Source of the DNA: UBA5738 sp049641805
GTDB taxonomy: Bacteria > Patescibacteriota > Minisyncoccia > Minisyncoccales > UBA5738
Assembly: GCA_049641805.1 (NCBI GenBank)
Contig: JBARNX010000073.1
Location: 1 to 20,824, forward strand
Reading direction: 5' to 3'
Length of the DNA stretch: 20,824 nt
Positions 5,447-12,453 of this stretch are shown one piece after another. The notes beneath the pieces were generated by a model. The model had not been told where the DNA came from. It made no database searches and worked only from the letters and a program-made list of their open reading frames with translations. Made by a program: the position numbers and the translations under genes. Each line of letters opens with the position of its first letter. Positions within the stretch are counted from its first letter, which is position 1.

Positions 5447-6955
5447 ATGGATAAAATTGAACAATTCAAACGCCAGCTCGAAGAAACGGAATTATCGCCC
5501 AAGCTTGACGAGATCGGCGAAGTGGTTGAGGTGGGCGACGGCGTGGTTAAGGCATCGGGCTTGCGAAATGTGGAGAATTTCGAATTGGTCGAATTCGAGC
5601 GCGCGAAGGTTTTCGGTTTGGCGATGAACCTTGAGGAATACGAAACCGGCATTATTGTTTTAGGCGACGATTCGGGCATCAAGGAAGGCGATATTGTAAA
5701 GCGCACGAAGAAGACGATTTCCGTGCCGGTGGGCAAAGAATTGGTTGGCCGCGTAGTCGATCCTCTCGGCCGCCCAATCGACGGCAAGGGACCGATCAAT
5801 GCCAAAGAAGAATATTTGATTGAAAGGCCGGCGCCGGGCGTCATTGACCGCCAGCCGGTGAAAACGCCGTTGCACACGGGAATTTTGGCCATTGACAGCT
5901 TGGTTCCGATTGGCCGCGGCCAGCGAGAACTGATTTTGGGCGATCGCGGTTTGGGCAAGACCGCCATCGCGGTCGATATGATATTAAACCAGAAGAACGA
6001 CAAGAACCGGCCGATTTGCATTTATGTTGCCTGCGGCCAGAAGAAATCCAAGGTTAAGCGGATGGTGAAGATATTGGAAGATGCGGGCGCGATGGAATAT
6101 ACGATTGTGGTCGCGGCATTTGCCGACGATCCGGCGGCGTTGTTGTATCTGGCGCCTTACACCGGTTGCGCGATGGGCGAGTGGTTTCGCGACAACGGTC
6201 ATGATGCGATAGCGGTTTATGATGATTTGACCAAGCAGGCTTGGGCATGGCGCGAAATATCTTTGGTGTTGCGGCGGCCGCCGGGAAGGGAGGCATATCC
6301 GGGAGATATTTTCTATTTGCATTCGCGCTTGCTTGAGCGCGCGGCGCGGATGTCTGTGGCGAAAGGCGGCGGTTCGCTGACTGCGCTACCGATTGTGGAA
6401 ACGCAGGCAGGCGATATTTCCGGGTATATTCCCACCAATGTCATTTCGATTACCGACGGCCAGATATTTCTGAGTCCGGCGCTGTTCTACAAGGGTCAGC
6501 GTCCGGCGATCGATGTGGGTACTTCGGTTTCCCGCGTGGGATCCAGCGCCCAGTTGCCGGCAACCAAGAAAGTGGCCGGGACTCTGAAACTTGATTTGGC
6601 GCAATTTCAGGAATTGGAAAGGTTTTCCGAATTTACCGAAGAACTTGATCCGCAGACCCGACAAATGTTGGAACGCGGCAAGCGCATGCGCGAACTTTTG
6701 AAACAGGCCGATTTGCAGCCGTTGCCGTTTGAAAAGGAAACGGCGATCATTTTCGCGGGAGTAAAAGGTTTTTTGGATGATATGCCTCTTGAGCAGTTGG
6801 CGCAATTTAAGATTGATTTGATTGCTCGTATCGAGGATGATTCCCCTGAAATTTTGAAAACTATTCGCGAAACCGAAAAGCTTGAGTCCGCCATCGAAGC
6901 CAAGCTTGAGGAAGTGATCAGGAATGTTAAGAAGACAAAATCGGAAAGTAAATAA
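5447..6955 (+). CDS. atpA: ATP synthase F1 subunit alpha
   Basis: The protein has 502 residues, normal length. It is the non-catalytic nucleotide-binding subunit of the F1 head. The N-terminal beta-barrel (GEVVEVGDGVVKASGL) is followed by the P-loop GDRGLGKT at 165-172. The common form is GDRQTGKT, so the Q-T pair is replaced by G-L while the lysine and threonine remain. The conserved DVGTSVSRVGSSAQ segment supplies the arginine that reaches the beta catalytic site. The C-terminal helical domain ends in a lysine-rich tail. The start follows palindrome copy 2, with ATT before the ATG and no Shine-Dalgarno sequence. The stop is 5 nt before atpG. Confidence 0.97.
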   Translation: MDKIEQFKRQLEETELSPKLDEIGEVVEVGDGVVKASGLRNVENFELVEFERAKVFGLAMNLEEYETGIIVLGDDSGIKEGDIVKRTKKTISVPVGKELVGRVVDPLGRPIDGKGPINAKEEYLIERPAPGVIDRQPVKTPLHTGILAIDSLVPIGRGQRELILGDRGLGKTAIAVDMILNQKNDKNRPICIYVACGQKKSKVKRMVKILEDAGAMEYTIVVAAFADDPAALLYLAPYTGCAMGEWFRDNGHDAIAVYDDLTKQAWAWREISLVLRRPPGREAYPGDIFYLHSRLLERAARMSVAKGGGSLTALPIVETQAGDISGYIPTNVISITDGQIFLSPALFYKGQRPAIDVGTSVSRVGSSAQLPATKKVAGTLKLDLAQFQELERFSEFTEELDPQTRQMLERGKRMRELLKQADLQPLPFEKETAIIFAGVKGFLDDMPLEQLAQFKIDLIARIEDDSPEILKTIRETEKLESAIEAKLEEVIRNVKKTKSESK

Positions 6956-6960
6956 TTATT

Positions 6961-7833
6961 ATGGAATTAAAGGAGATCCGCCTAAAAATCCAATCGGTTT
7001 CCAATATCTGGAAGTTGACCAGCGCTCTTGAAACTTTGTCGGCGCTGAAAATGAAAAAATCCCAGAAATTCGCCTTGCTGTCGCGGCCGTTTGCCCAAAG
7101 GGTGGGGCAGCTGGTGCGCCGGCTGGAACCGATATTGAGAGACAATGTTTCGCTGCGCAAAAGAAAAGTGCGGACGGCGTTGGCGGTGGTGATCGCCAGC
7201 GACCGGGGTTTTTGCGGATCGTTTAACCAGAATATTTTAAAGACTGCCCAAATTGAAATTGAAAAACTTGAAAAAAAATCGGATGTCGCGGTTTTTCCGA
7301 TAGGAAAGAAGGCAGTGGCTTTTTTCAAGAAGCGCAACCGGGATTTCGAGCAAAGTATGACAGGTATCGGGGATTATGGATCGCTGGAGGAAATAAAACC
7401 GGTTTCCGATTTCATAATCAAATCCTACATCGAAAACAAATACCAGCGGGTTTACCTTGTGTGGACCGACTTTATTTCCACATTTAACCAGAAGCCGCGG
7501 TCAATGCAGCTTTTGCCCTTGGAATGGAATGAACTTAAGGAATTCGCGCAGGAAAGCGATAAGGAAGCGATGGACACCGAAACCTTGATCGAGCCGTCGC
7601 CGCAAATGCTGGTGCGGGAAATAATTCCTCAACTGGTGGAATATTTGATTTACCAGTGCATTCTGGAAAGCAACGCTTCGGAGCATTCGGCAAGGATGAC
7701 GGCGATGCGCAACGCTTCGGACAATGCTCATGAGCGGGTTAGCGAATTGACTTTGGATTACAACAAGGCGCGTCAGGAACAGATTACCAATGAGGTCTGC
7801 GAAATTTCCTCGGCGAAAGAAGTCTTAGGATAA
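6961..7833 (+). CDS. atpG: ATP synthase F1 subunit gamma
   Basis: The protein has 290 residues, the rotating central shaft. The N-terminal helix (LKEIRLKIQSVSNIWKLTSA then LETLSALKM) and the C-terminal helix with the strongly conserved SEHSARMTAMRNASDNA are both present; together they form the coiled coil inside alpha3beta3. The middle contains the Rossmann-like part (ALAVVIASDRGFCGSFNQNI). In the N-terminal helix the family's usual 'I..T..IT.AM' appears as 'IQSVSNIWKLTSALETLSALKM', a mild divergence. The start is 5 nt after the atpA stop, implying coupled translation. Palindrome copy 3 follows. Confidence 0.96.
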   Translation: MELKEIRLKIQSVSNIWKLTSALETLSALKMKKSQKFALLSRPFAQRVGQLVRRLEPILRDNVSLRKRKVRTALAVVIASDRGFCGSFNQNILKTAQIEIEKLEKKSDVAVFPIGKKAVAFFKKRNRDFEQSMTGIGDYGSLEEIKPVSDFIIKSYIENKYQRVYLVWTDFISTFNQKPRSMQLLPLEWNELKEFAQESDKEAMDTETLIEPSPQMLVREIIPQLVEYLIYQCILESNASEHSARMTAMRNASDNAHERVSELTLDYNKARQEQITNEVCEISSAKEVLG

Positions 7834-7958
7834 ATCAAAATGTAAAAATCAAAATGGAAAATAACAATTTAAAAATTTAAAATGGTTAATTTTTTAAATT
7901 ATTTAATTTTAAATTGTGCACTGTAATTTTTAATTTTGATATTTAAATTTTTAATTTG
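7834..7958 (+). repeat. AT-rich palindrome family, copy 3 (atpG / atpD gap)
   Basis: An imperfect inverted repeat with the family words (AATCAAAATGGAAAATAACAA on the left; TAATTTTTAATTTTGAT on the right) fills the 129-nt gap. It is more degenerate than copies 1 and 2. It ends 4 nt before the atpD ATG. Confidence 0.65.
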
Positions 7959-7962
7959 CAAC

Positions 7963-9324
7963 ATGGCAAAAATTATACAAATAATCGGTCCGGTGGTGGA
8001 TGTGGAATTCGAGGAAAACAAACTTCCGTCGCTTGGCAACGCGTTGAAAGTGACCAGCAAAAATCTTATTCTGGAGGTACAGCAGTATGTGGGCGGCGGC
8101 GGTGTGCGCTGTTTGGCTATGGGTCCGACCGAAGGGTTGAGGCGCGGCGAGGAAGTAACGGATACGGGGAGCCCGATCACGGTTCCGACCGGAAAGGCGG
8201 CATTGGGCCGGCTCTTCAATGTATTGGGCGAACCGATTGACGAGATGGGTGCGGTGGTTAGCGAAAAACGCTATTCTGTTTTTAAGGAAGCCCCGAATTA
8301 CTCCCAGCAAAAAGGCGAAGTGGAAATTTTGGAAACCGGAGTGAAGGCAATCGATCTTCTGTGTCCGATTCCGAAAGGCGGCAAGATCGGCCTTTTCGGC
8401 GGCGCGGGCGTGGGCAAGACGGTACTGATCCAAGAGCTTATCCGGAATATCGCCAAAGTGCATAAGGGTGTTTCGGTGTTTGCCGGCGTGGGCGAGCGGA
8501 CGCGCGAAGGCAACGACATCTATATTGAGATGAAAGATTCGAAAACTTTGGATAATACCGTGCTGTACTTCGGCCAGATGTCGGATCAGCCGGGCGTGCG
8601 TTTCCGCGTGCCGTTTTCGGCCGTGGCGACTTCGGAATATTTCCGCGACGAAGAAAAAAAGGATGTTTTGCTTTTTGTTGATAATGTGTTTCGTTTTGTA
8701 CTCGCGGGTTGCGAAGTGTCGGCTTTGATGGGCCGCATTCCTTCCCAGACCGGTTATCAGCCGACGCTGTTTACGGAAATGGGCGCGCTCGAAGAGCGTA
8801 TTACTTCAAACAAAGATGGTTCAATCACTTCAATGCAGGCGGTTTATGTGCCGGCCGATGACTATACCGACCCGGCCGTAGTGGCAATCTTTTCGCATTT
8901 GGATTCATCGCTTGTTTTGAGCCGCCAGATAGCTTCGCTGGGTCTTTTTCCGGCCGTTGATCCTCTGGTAACCACTTCATCGATATTAAATCCCCATATT
9001 GTGGGCGAGCGGCATTATCGCGTGGCTTCCGGCGTGGCCCAGATTCTCCAGCGCTATAAGGAATTGCAGGATATTATCGCGATTTTGGGCGTGGAAGAAT
9101 TGGCCGATGAAGACAAGCTGGTGGTGAGCCGCGCGCGCAAAATACAAAAGTTCTTATCGCAGCCTTTCTTTGTTGCCGAGGCGTTCAGCGGCAAGCCGGG
9201 CAAATATGTCAAACTGGCCGATACCATTGAGGGGTTTGAGAGGCTGATCTCCGGCGAATTTGACGACCGCAACGAATCGGATTTCTATATGAGAGGCGCT
9301 ATTGATGAAGTTATAAATAATTAA
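7963..9324 (+). CDS. atpD: ATP synthase F1 subunit beta (catalytic)
   Basis: The protein has 453 residues from the ATG at 7963 (MAKIIQIIGPVVDVEF). The frame opens nine codons earlier, but those lie in the AT-rich palindrome. Key motifs are intact: P-loop GGAGVGKT (146-153), GVGERTREGND with the catalytic glutamate, DVLLFVDNVFRFVLAGCEVS (Walker B), EMGALEERIT and ADDYTDPAVV. A small departure is 'VLAGCEVS' where most betas have 'TQAGSEVS'; it does not touch catalytic residues. This is the site of ATP synthesis, in three copies per enzyme. Palindrome copy 4 separates it from atpC. Confidence 0.97.
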   Translation: MAKIIQIIGPVVDVEFEENKLPSLGNALKVTSKNLILEVQQYVGGGGVRCLAMGPTEGLRRGEEVTDTGSPITVPTGKAALGRLFNVLGEPIDEMGAVVSEKRYSVFKEAPNYSQQKGEVEILETGVKAIDLLCPIPKGGKIGLFGGAGVGKTVLIQELIRNIAKVHKGVSVFAGVGERTREGNDIYIEMKDSKTLDNTVLYFGQMSDQPGVRFRVPFSAVATSEYFRDEEKKDVLLFVDNVFRFVLAGCEVSALMGRIPSQTGYQPTLFTEMGALEERITSNKDGSITSMQAVYVPADDYTDPAVVAIFSHLDSSLVLSRQIASLGLFPAVDPLVTTSSILNPHIVGERHYRVASGVAQILQRYKELQDIIAILGVEELADEDKLVVSRARKIQKFLSQPFFVAEAFSGKPGKYVKLADTIEGFERLISGEFDDRNESDFYMRGAIDEVINN

Positions 9325-9445
9325 AAGTTGAAAAATTAAAATGAAAAATGACAATGTAAAATTACAAAATGAGCAAATTTTAAAATTACTCAATTTTAAC
9401 ATTTTGCACTGTCATTTTGATTTTTGATATTTGCATTTTTAATTA
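9325..9445 (+). repeat. AT-rich palindrome family, copy 4 (atpD / atpC gap)
   Basis: AAAATGAAAAATGACA on the left and TGTCATTTTGATTTTTGAT on the right frame a centre with a smaller hairpin (GAGCAAATTTTAAAATTACTC). It ends 6 nt before the atpC ATG. Confidence 0.7.
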
Positions 9446-9451
9446 ATTACA

Positions 9452-9691
9452 ATGTTGGTTGAAATCATAACTCCGAAAGGAATGGAATTTTCCGGCGAGG
9501 CGAAAGAACTGATTTTGCCGACGCGCGAAGGGCAGATTGCGGTGTTGCCGCGCCATGTGCCGTTGATTTCGGTTTTAGAACCCGGCAAGATGAAAATCAT
9601 TACTGGCGGAAAACAGATTGACAAGGAAATTGAAGGCGGTATTCTGGAAGTGGGCAAAAACAAGGCGGTGATATTATTGAAAAAATTCTAA
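9452..9691 (+). CDS. atpC: ATP synthase F1 subunit epsilon, beta-sandwich domain only
   Basis: The protein has 79 residues. It covers the N-terminal beta-sandwich (LVEIITPKGMEFSGEAKELI, REGQIAVLPRHVPLISVLEPG, GGILEVGKNKAVILL) that joins the gamma shaft to the c-ring. It stops where the two-helix C-terminal domain of typical 130-140-residue epsilons would begin. No frame-shifted remnant of that domain is visible downstream, so this is a stable short form rather than a fresh break. Because the C-terminal helices cause auto-inhibition in other bacteria, this enzyme should lack epsilon-type inhibition (inference). It is the last gene of the operon. Confidence 0.92.
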   Translation: MLVEIITPKGMEFSGEAKELILPTREGQIAVLPRHVPLISVLEPGKMKIITGGKQIDKEIEGGILEVGKNKAVILLKKF

Positions 9692-9804
9692 GGAAACTTT
9701 CATAAATATGGGAGAAATCGCGGCTAAATTATTATTGCAAACTTTAACGGCTAAAATCAATAAAATTAGCGCAATTGGCGTTTTTATCGACCTAACTATT
9801 GAAT

Positions 9805-9829
9805 CGGCCCCGCGAGGGCTGGTTTTTTT
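9805..9829 (+). terminator. Intrinsic terminator of the ATP synthase operon
   Basis: CGGCCC (9805-9810) pairs with GGGCTG (9816-9821, one G-U) around loop CGCGA and is followed by seven Ts (9823-9829). It ends only 8 nt before the start codon of the next gene, which is unusual. Confidence 0.7.
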
Positions 9830-9837
9830 GGAAGATT

Positions 9838-10479
9838 ATGTTTAATTTATTTCCCAAGGACGGCGTCTTTTATCAGCTTTTTGAAAAACAAACCGAAAAA
9901 ATAGATGAGGCGGCGAAACTTTTGAGAAAGCTTTTGGAAGAACCGGAGAAATTGAATGAAATTTCTTTACGGCTGAAAGAATTGGAAATTGAGGCGGACA
10001 ATGTGGGCCACGAGGTGATGGATCATCTGAGGAAAAATTTCATTACTCCCATGGAAGGAGAAGATATCGATCTTTTGCGGCAAAACCTTGACGATATAAT
10101 GGATTTTATCGAAAGATCGGTCAACCGCATCGGTCTTTACCGCATTCAGCCGCCGTTTCCAAAAGAGATTGCCGAATATATCGGTGTTATCAGCGGGGCG
10201 GTGGTCGAGATCAGCGAAGGGATGAAGGAGCTCAAGAACATCAAGAAATTCGGTCCGTCATTGCAAAAGCGTTGCGAGCGTCTCAACGAATTGGAAAATG
10301 TGGGCGACGATATTAATCGCAAGGCTTTGGGAGGATTGATGGGCATACAAAGCGTTTCTTGCGACAAATTGATGGAAGTGATTAAGCTCAAGGAAATATA
10401 TGAAACGCTGGAAAACGCCATTGACTGTTGCGAAAATGTGGGTAATATGTTCGAATCGATCCTGATAAAAAACCAGTAA
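9838..10479 (+). CDS. DUF47 PhoU-like protein, partner of the PiT transporter
   Basis: The protein has 213 residues from the ATG at 9838 (MFNLFPKDGVFYQLFEKQTE). An upstream in-frame ATG exists at 9799 but falls before the terminator, while 9838 has a GGAAG ribosome-binding site (9831-9834 region), one of the few in the window. It is all-helical, with the PhoU-like repeats E.EAD.vGHEV and NVGDDINRKAL typical of the DUF47/PhoU_div family (PF01865). Members are usually paired with PiT-type phosphate transporters and are thought to regulate them; here the pit gene begins 22 nt downstream, which supports that role. No enzymatic motif is evident. Confidence 0.88.
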   Translation: MFNLFPKDGVFYQLFEKQTEKIDEAAKLLRKLLEEPEKLNEISLRLKELEIEADNVGHEVMDHLRKNFITPMEGEDIDLLRQNLDDIMDFIERSVNRIGLYRIQPPFPKEIAEYIGVISGAVVEISEGMKELKNIKKFGPSLQKRCERLNELENVGDDINRKALGGLMGIQSVSCDKLMEVIKLKEIYETLENAIDCCENVGNMFESILIKNQ

Positions 10480-10501
10480 GGCATAAGGCCGTTTAAACAT
10501 A

Positions 10502-11494
10502 ATGGTGTTGGAAACCGCGTTCATTGTTTTTATCATTTTTACGGCATTGGCGTTTGACTTTACCAATGGCATGCACGATGCCGCCAATTCGATTTCGACG
10601 ATCGTGTCAACGAGGGTATTGCCGCCCAAACTGGCCGTCTTCTGGGCGGCACTTTTCAATTTCATCGCGTTCGCGATTTTTGGCACGGCCGTGGCAAAAA
10701 CGATCGGTTCGGGGATGATCGATATTAAAACCGTGACCCCGCAGGTGATCTTTTGCGGTTTGCTTGGCGCGATCGGATGGAATATTTTCACATGGTTGAA
10801 GGGTCTTCCCACCAGTTCGTCGCACGCTTTGATCGGCGCCTACGCGGGCGCGGCGGTGGCTAACGCCGGAATTGGAGCGATTATTCCGGGCGGCTGGACA
10901 AAGACTTTGTTGTTCATAATTATGGCGCCGGCCATCGGTTTGGCGCTGGGTTATTTTTTCAAGGTGCTTTCGTCGTGGATCGCGTACAAGCATTCGCCGG
11001 TCAGCGTGAGCAAATGGTCTCGGATATTGCAGCTGTTTTCCGCCGCGCTTTACAGTTTGGGCCATGGCGGCAACGACGCCCAGAAAACCATGGGAATCAT
11101 CACCGGCCTGCTTTTCGTGGGCGGATTTGTCCAGGGTTTGGACATTCCTCTTTGGGTGGTTTTGAGCGCGCACGCCGCGATCGCTTTGGGGACATTGAGC
11201 GGCGGTTGGCGTATTGTGCGGACCATGGGAACCAAAATTACCAAGTTAAAACCCATTGACGGGGTGTGCGCCGAAAGCGCCAGCGCCATCAGTATTTTTT
11301 GGGCCACGCATTTGGGCGTGCCGGTGAGTACCACCCATGTGATCACCGGAGCGATTTCGGGCGTGGGCGCCGCCCATCGGATAAGCGCGGTGCGCTGGAA
11401 TGTGGCGTTTAACATTGTCTGGGCATGGCTGTTTACCATTCCCGGCGCGGCTTTGATCGGCGCGATCGCGTTTTTGATATTGAAGAGTTTTTAA
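10502..11494 (+). CDS. pit: PiT-family inorganic phosphate transporter
   Basis: The protein has 330 residues and about ten hydrophobic helices. Both halves of the PiT inverted repeat are visible: N-terminal DFTNGMHDAANSIST with LPTSSSHALIGAYAGA, and C-terminal GHGGNDAQKTMGII with PVSTTHVITGAISGVG. These asparagine/aspartate signatures bind phosphate, with import driven by an ion gradient (H+ or Na+; metal-phosphate in some members). It is probably transcribed with the DUF47 gene just upstream. Length is on the short side for the family but consistent with the compact bacterial form. No terminator-like hairpin with a T-run follows it. Confidence 0.92.
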   Translation: MVLETAFIVFIIFTALAFDFTNGMHDAANSISTIVSTRVLPPKLAVFWAALFNFIAFAIFGTAVAKTIGSGMIDIKTVTPQVIFCGLLGAIGWNIFTWLKGLPTSSSHALIGAYAGAAVANAGIGAIIPGGWTKTLLFIIMAPAIGLALGYFFKVLSSWIAYKHSPVSVSKWSRILQLFSAALYSLGHGGNDAQKTMGIITGLLFVGGFVQGLDIPLWVVLSAHAAIALGTLSGGWRIVRTMGTKITKLKPIDGVCAESASAISIFWATHLGVPVSTTHVITGAISGVGAAHRISAVRWNVAFNIVWAWLFTIPGAALIGAIAFLILKSF

Positions 11495-11515
11495 TGATTT
11501 GCTTGGATGGATAGC

Positions 11516-11544
11516 TTGCCTTGAAGTCTGTTTTCTGGTATCGT
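11516..11544 (+). promoter_or_regulatory. Weak putative promoter for the HAD hydrolase gene
   Basis: TTGCCT (11516-11521), a 17-bp spacer and TATCGT (11539-11544) with a TGG extension just before the -10. Both boxes match the consensus at four of six positions. The ATG at 11568 would lie about 17 nt after the start of transcription. Confidence 0.3.
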
Positions 11545-11567
11545 GGTGATGTGCTAAAGTGAAATTA

Positions 11568-12200
11568 ATGATAAAGCTTGTTATTTTTGATTTTTTCGGC
11601 ACTTTGGGTTATTATGATCCCGCCGAGCATCGGCGGGTGTTTGAAAAGCTGAAAGAATTCAATTTGTCGGTTGACGAAGAAAAGGTTGTCGCGAAACTGT
11701 CCGAAGTTTTGCCGGACTATTTTTCGCGCGCCGAAAGCTGGCAGGGAATCGCCGACAAGATCATTCAAAAGCTGGGTATTGTTTTAGAACAAGACCGGCG
11801 CGAAACACTGGCCGCGTTCCTGGAAAAAAAATTGGCTTGCAAGCTGTTTGGCGATGCCAAAGAAGCGTTGGATATCCCTCAAGACAAGGCGATTTTGACT
11901 TCAAGCGCCAAATTCGCGATTGCGGGGATTCCCCAACTGCGGCATTTTGAAATTTTTTCGCCCGATATCGGCGGCGCGCGAAAACCGGATTTGAAAGCGT
12001 TTCTGGCGGTGTTGGAAAAAATGAAAGCCGATCCCGAAGAAGCGGCGATGGTGGGCGACAGTTTGGAAAACGATATAATGCCGGCGCGGGCCATCGGGGT
12101 AAAAGCGATTTTGCTTGACCGGAATGGAAAATACGGCAAATCGGACGACTCGGAAATCATTAAAATATCCGGCCTTAAAGAATTGAAAAAGTTTTTGTAA
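11568..12200 (+). CDS. HAD-superfamily hydrolase
   Basis: The protein has 210 residues from the ATG at 11568 (MIKLVIFDFFGTLG); a GTG nine bases earlier is an alternative start. Motif I is DFFGT with nucleophile D8. The second aspartate of the usual DxDGT is phenylalanine, as in some dehalogenase-like HADs, so the general acid/base is missing or supplied elsewhere. Motif II is ILTSSAK, the motif III lysine lies in GARKPDLKAF, and motif IV is VGDSLENDIMPARAIG. A helical cap domain occupies roughly residues 15-90. The substrate is unknown. It stands alone between pit and tRNA-Ala. Confidence 0.82.
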   Translation: MIKLVIFDFFGTLGYYDPAEHRRVFEKLKEFNLSVDEEKVVAKLSEVLPDYFSRAESWQGIADKIIQKLGIVLEQDRRETLAAFLEKKLACKLFGDAKEALDIPQDKAILTSSAKFAIAGIPQLRHFEIFSPDIGGARKPDLKAFLAVLEKMKADPEEAAMVGDSLENDIMPARAIGVKAILLDRNGKYGKSDDSEIIKISGLKELKKFL

Positions 12201-12294
12201 AATTGTTCCGAGTTTGTATTTTTTGGAAATTGTCCCGCTTCGCGCGATCTCGCTGCGGCGAGAAAAATTGGAAATTGCGCGTAAGCGCGCATTT

Positions 12295-12365
12295 GGGCCC
12301 GTAGTACAGTGGTACCACGCGGCATTCGCATTGCCGAAACGCGAGTTCGATTCTCGCCGGGTCCA
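12295..12365 (+). tRNA. tRNA-Ala (anticodon CGC)
   Basis: The acceptor stem GGGCCCG (12295-12301) pairs with CGGGTCC (12358-12364) and includes G3-U70, the alanine identity pair. The anticodon stem CGGCA/TGCCG holds loop TTCGCAT with anticodon CGC at 12327-12329, reading GCG. The T arm is GCGAG-TTCGATT-CTCGC. The D arm is weak: GTAC against CCAC gives only two normal pairs. The discriminator is A12365; CCA is not encoded (CAA follows), unlike the tRNA-Phe downstream. A TGCGCG-TAAG-CGCGCA hairpin lies just upstream (12276-12291). Confidence 0.88.
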
Positions 12366-12366
12366 C

Positions 12367-12387
12367 AAATTTTGCGATGCAAAATTT
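12367..12387 (+). other. Hairpin directly after tRNA-Ala
   Basis: AAATTTTGC and GCAAAATTT pair perfectly around GAT (12367-12387). It could help end or process the tRNA transcript but is AT-rich and lacks a T-run beyond its own arm. A near-identical stem, ATTTTGC-TAC-GCAAAAT, occurs inside hairpin element A at 252-268. Confidence 0.45.
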
Positions 12388-12418
12388 AGTCTATAGTCGA
12401 TAGTAAATAGTTTATAGT
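12384..12418 (+). repeat. Five tandem degenerate heptamers upstream of tgt
   Basis: Consecutive 7-mers ATTTAGT, CTATAGT, CGATAGT, AAATAGT and TTATAGT follow the pattern NNATAGT, with the first deviating at one position. Several contain TATAGT, which resembles a -10 box, so the array may also contribute promoter activity; no good -35 is paired with it. Confidence 0.6.
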
Positions 12419-12423
12419 TGAAA

Positions 12424-12443
12424 TGCACGGGGCGACCCGTGCA
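12424..12443 (+). promoter_or_regulatory. Tetraloop hairpin in the tgt leader
   Basis: TGCACGGG and CCCGTGCA form a perfect 8-bp stem closed by GCGA, a GNRA-type tetraloop. It ends 10 nt before the chosen tgt start codon and is the only stable structure in the leader. It does not match a preQ1 riboswitch pattern that I can recognise. Confidence 0.5.
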
Positions 12444-12453
12444 GTTTGGTAAT

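Noticed and set aside
3611..9445. CRISPR array from the repeated AT-rich words
   Set aside because: Repeats are palindromic gap-fillers about 1.4-2.5 kb apart with genes between them, without regular spacers or cas genes.
9708..9845. A 45-codon + strand ORF between atpC and the DUF47 gene
   Set aside because: It spans the atp terminator and overlaps the start of the next gene in another frame; its sequence has no recognisable motif. It is more likely leader/terminator DNA.
12420..12453. preQ1 riboswitch upstream of tgt
   Set aside because: Queuosine genes often have one, but the leader shows only an 8-bp stem with a GCGA loop; I see no pseudoknot-forming A-rich tail or preQ1 aptamer core.
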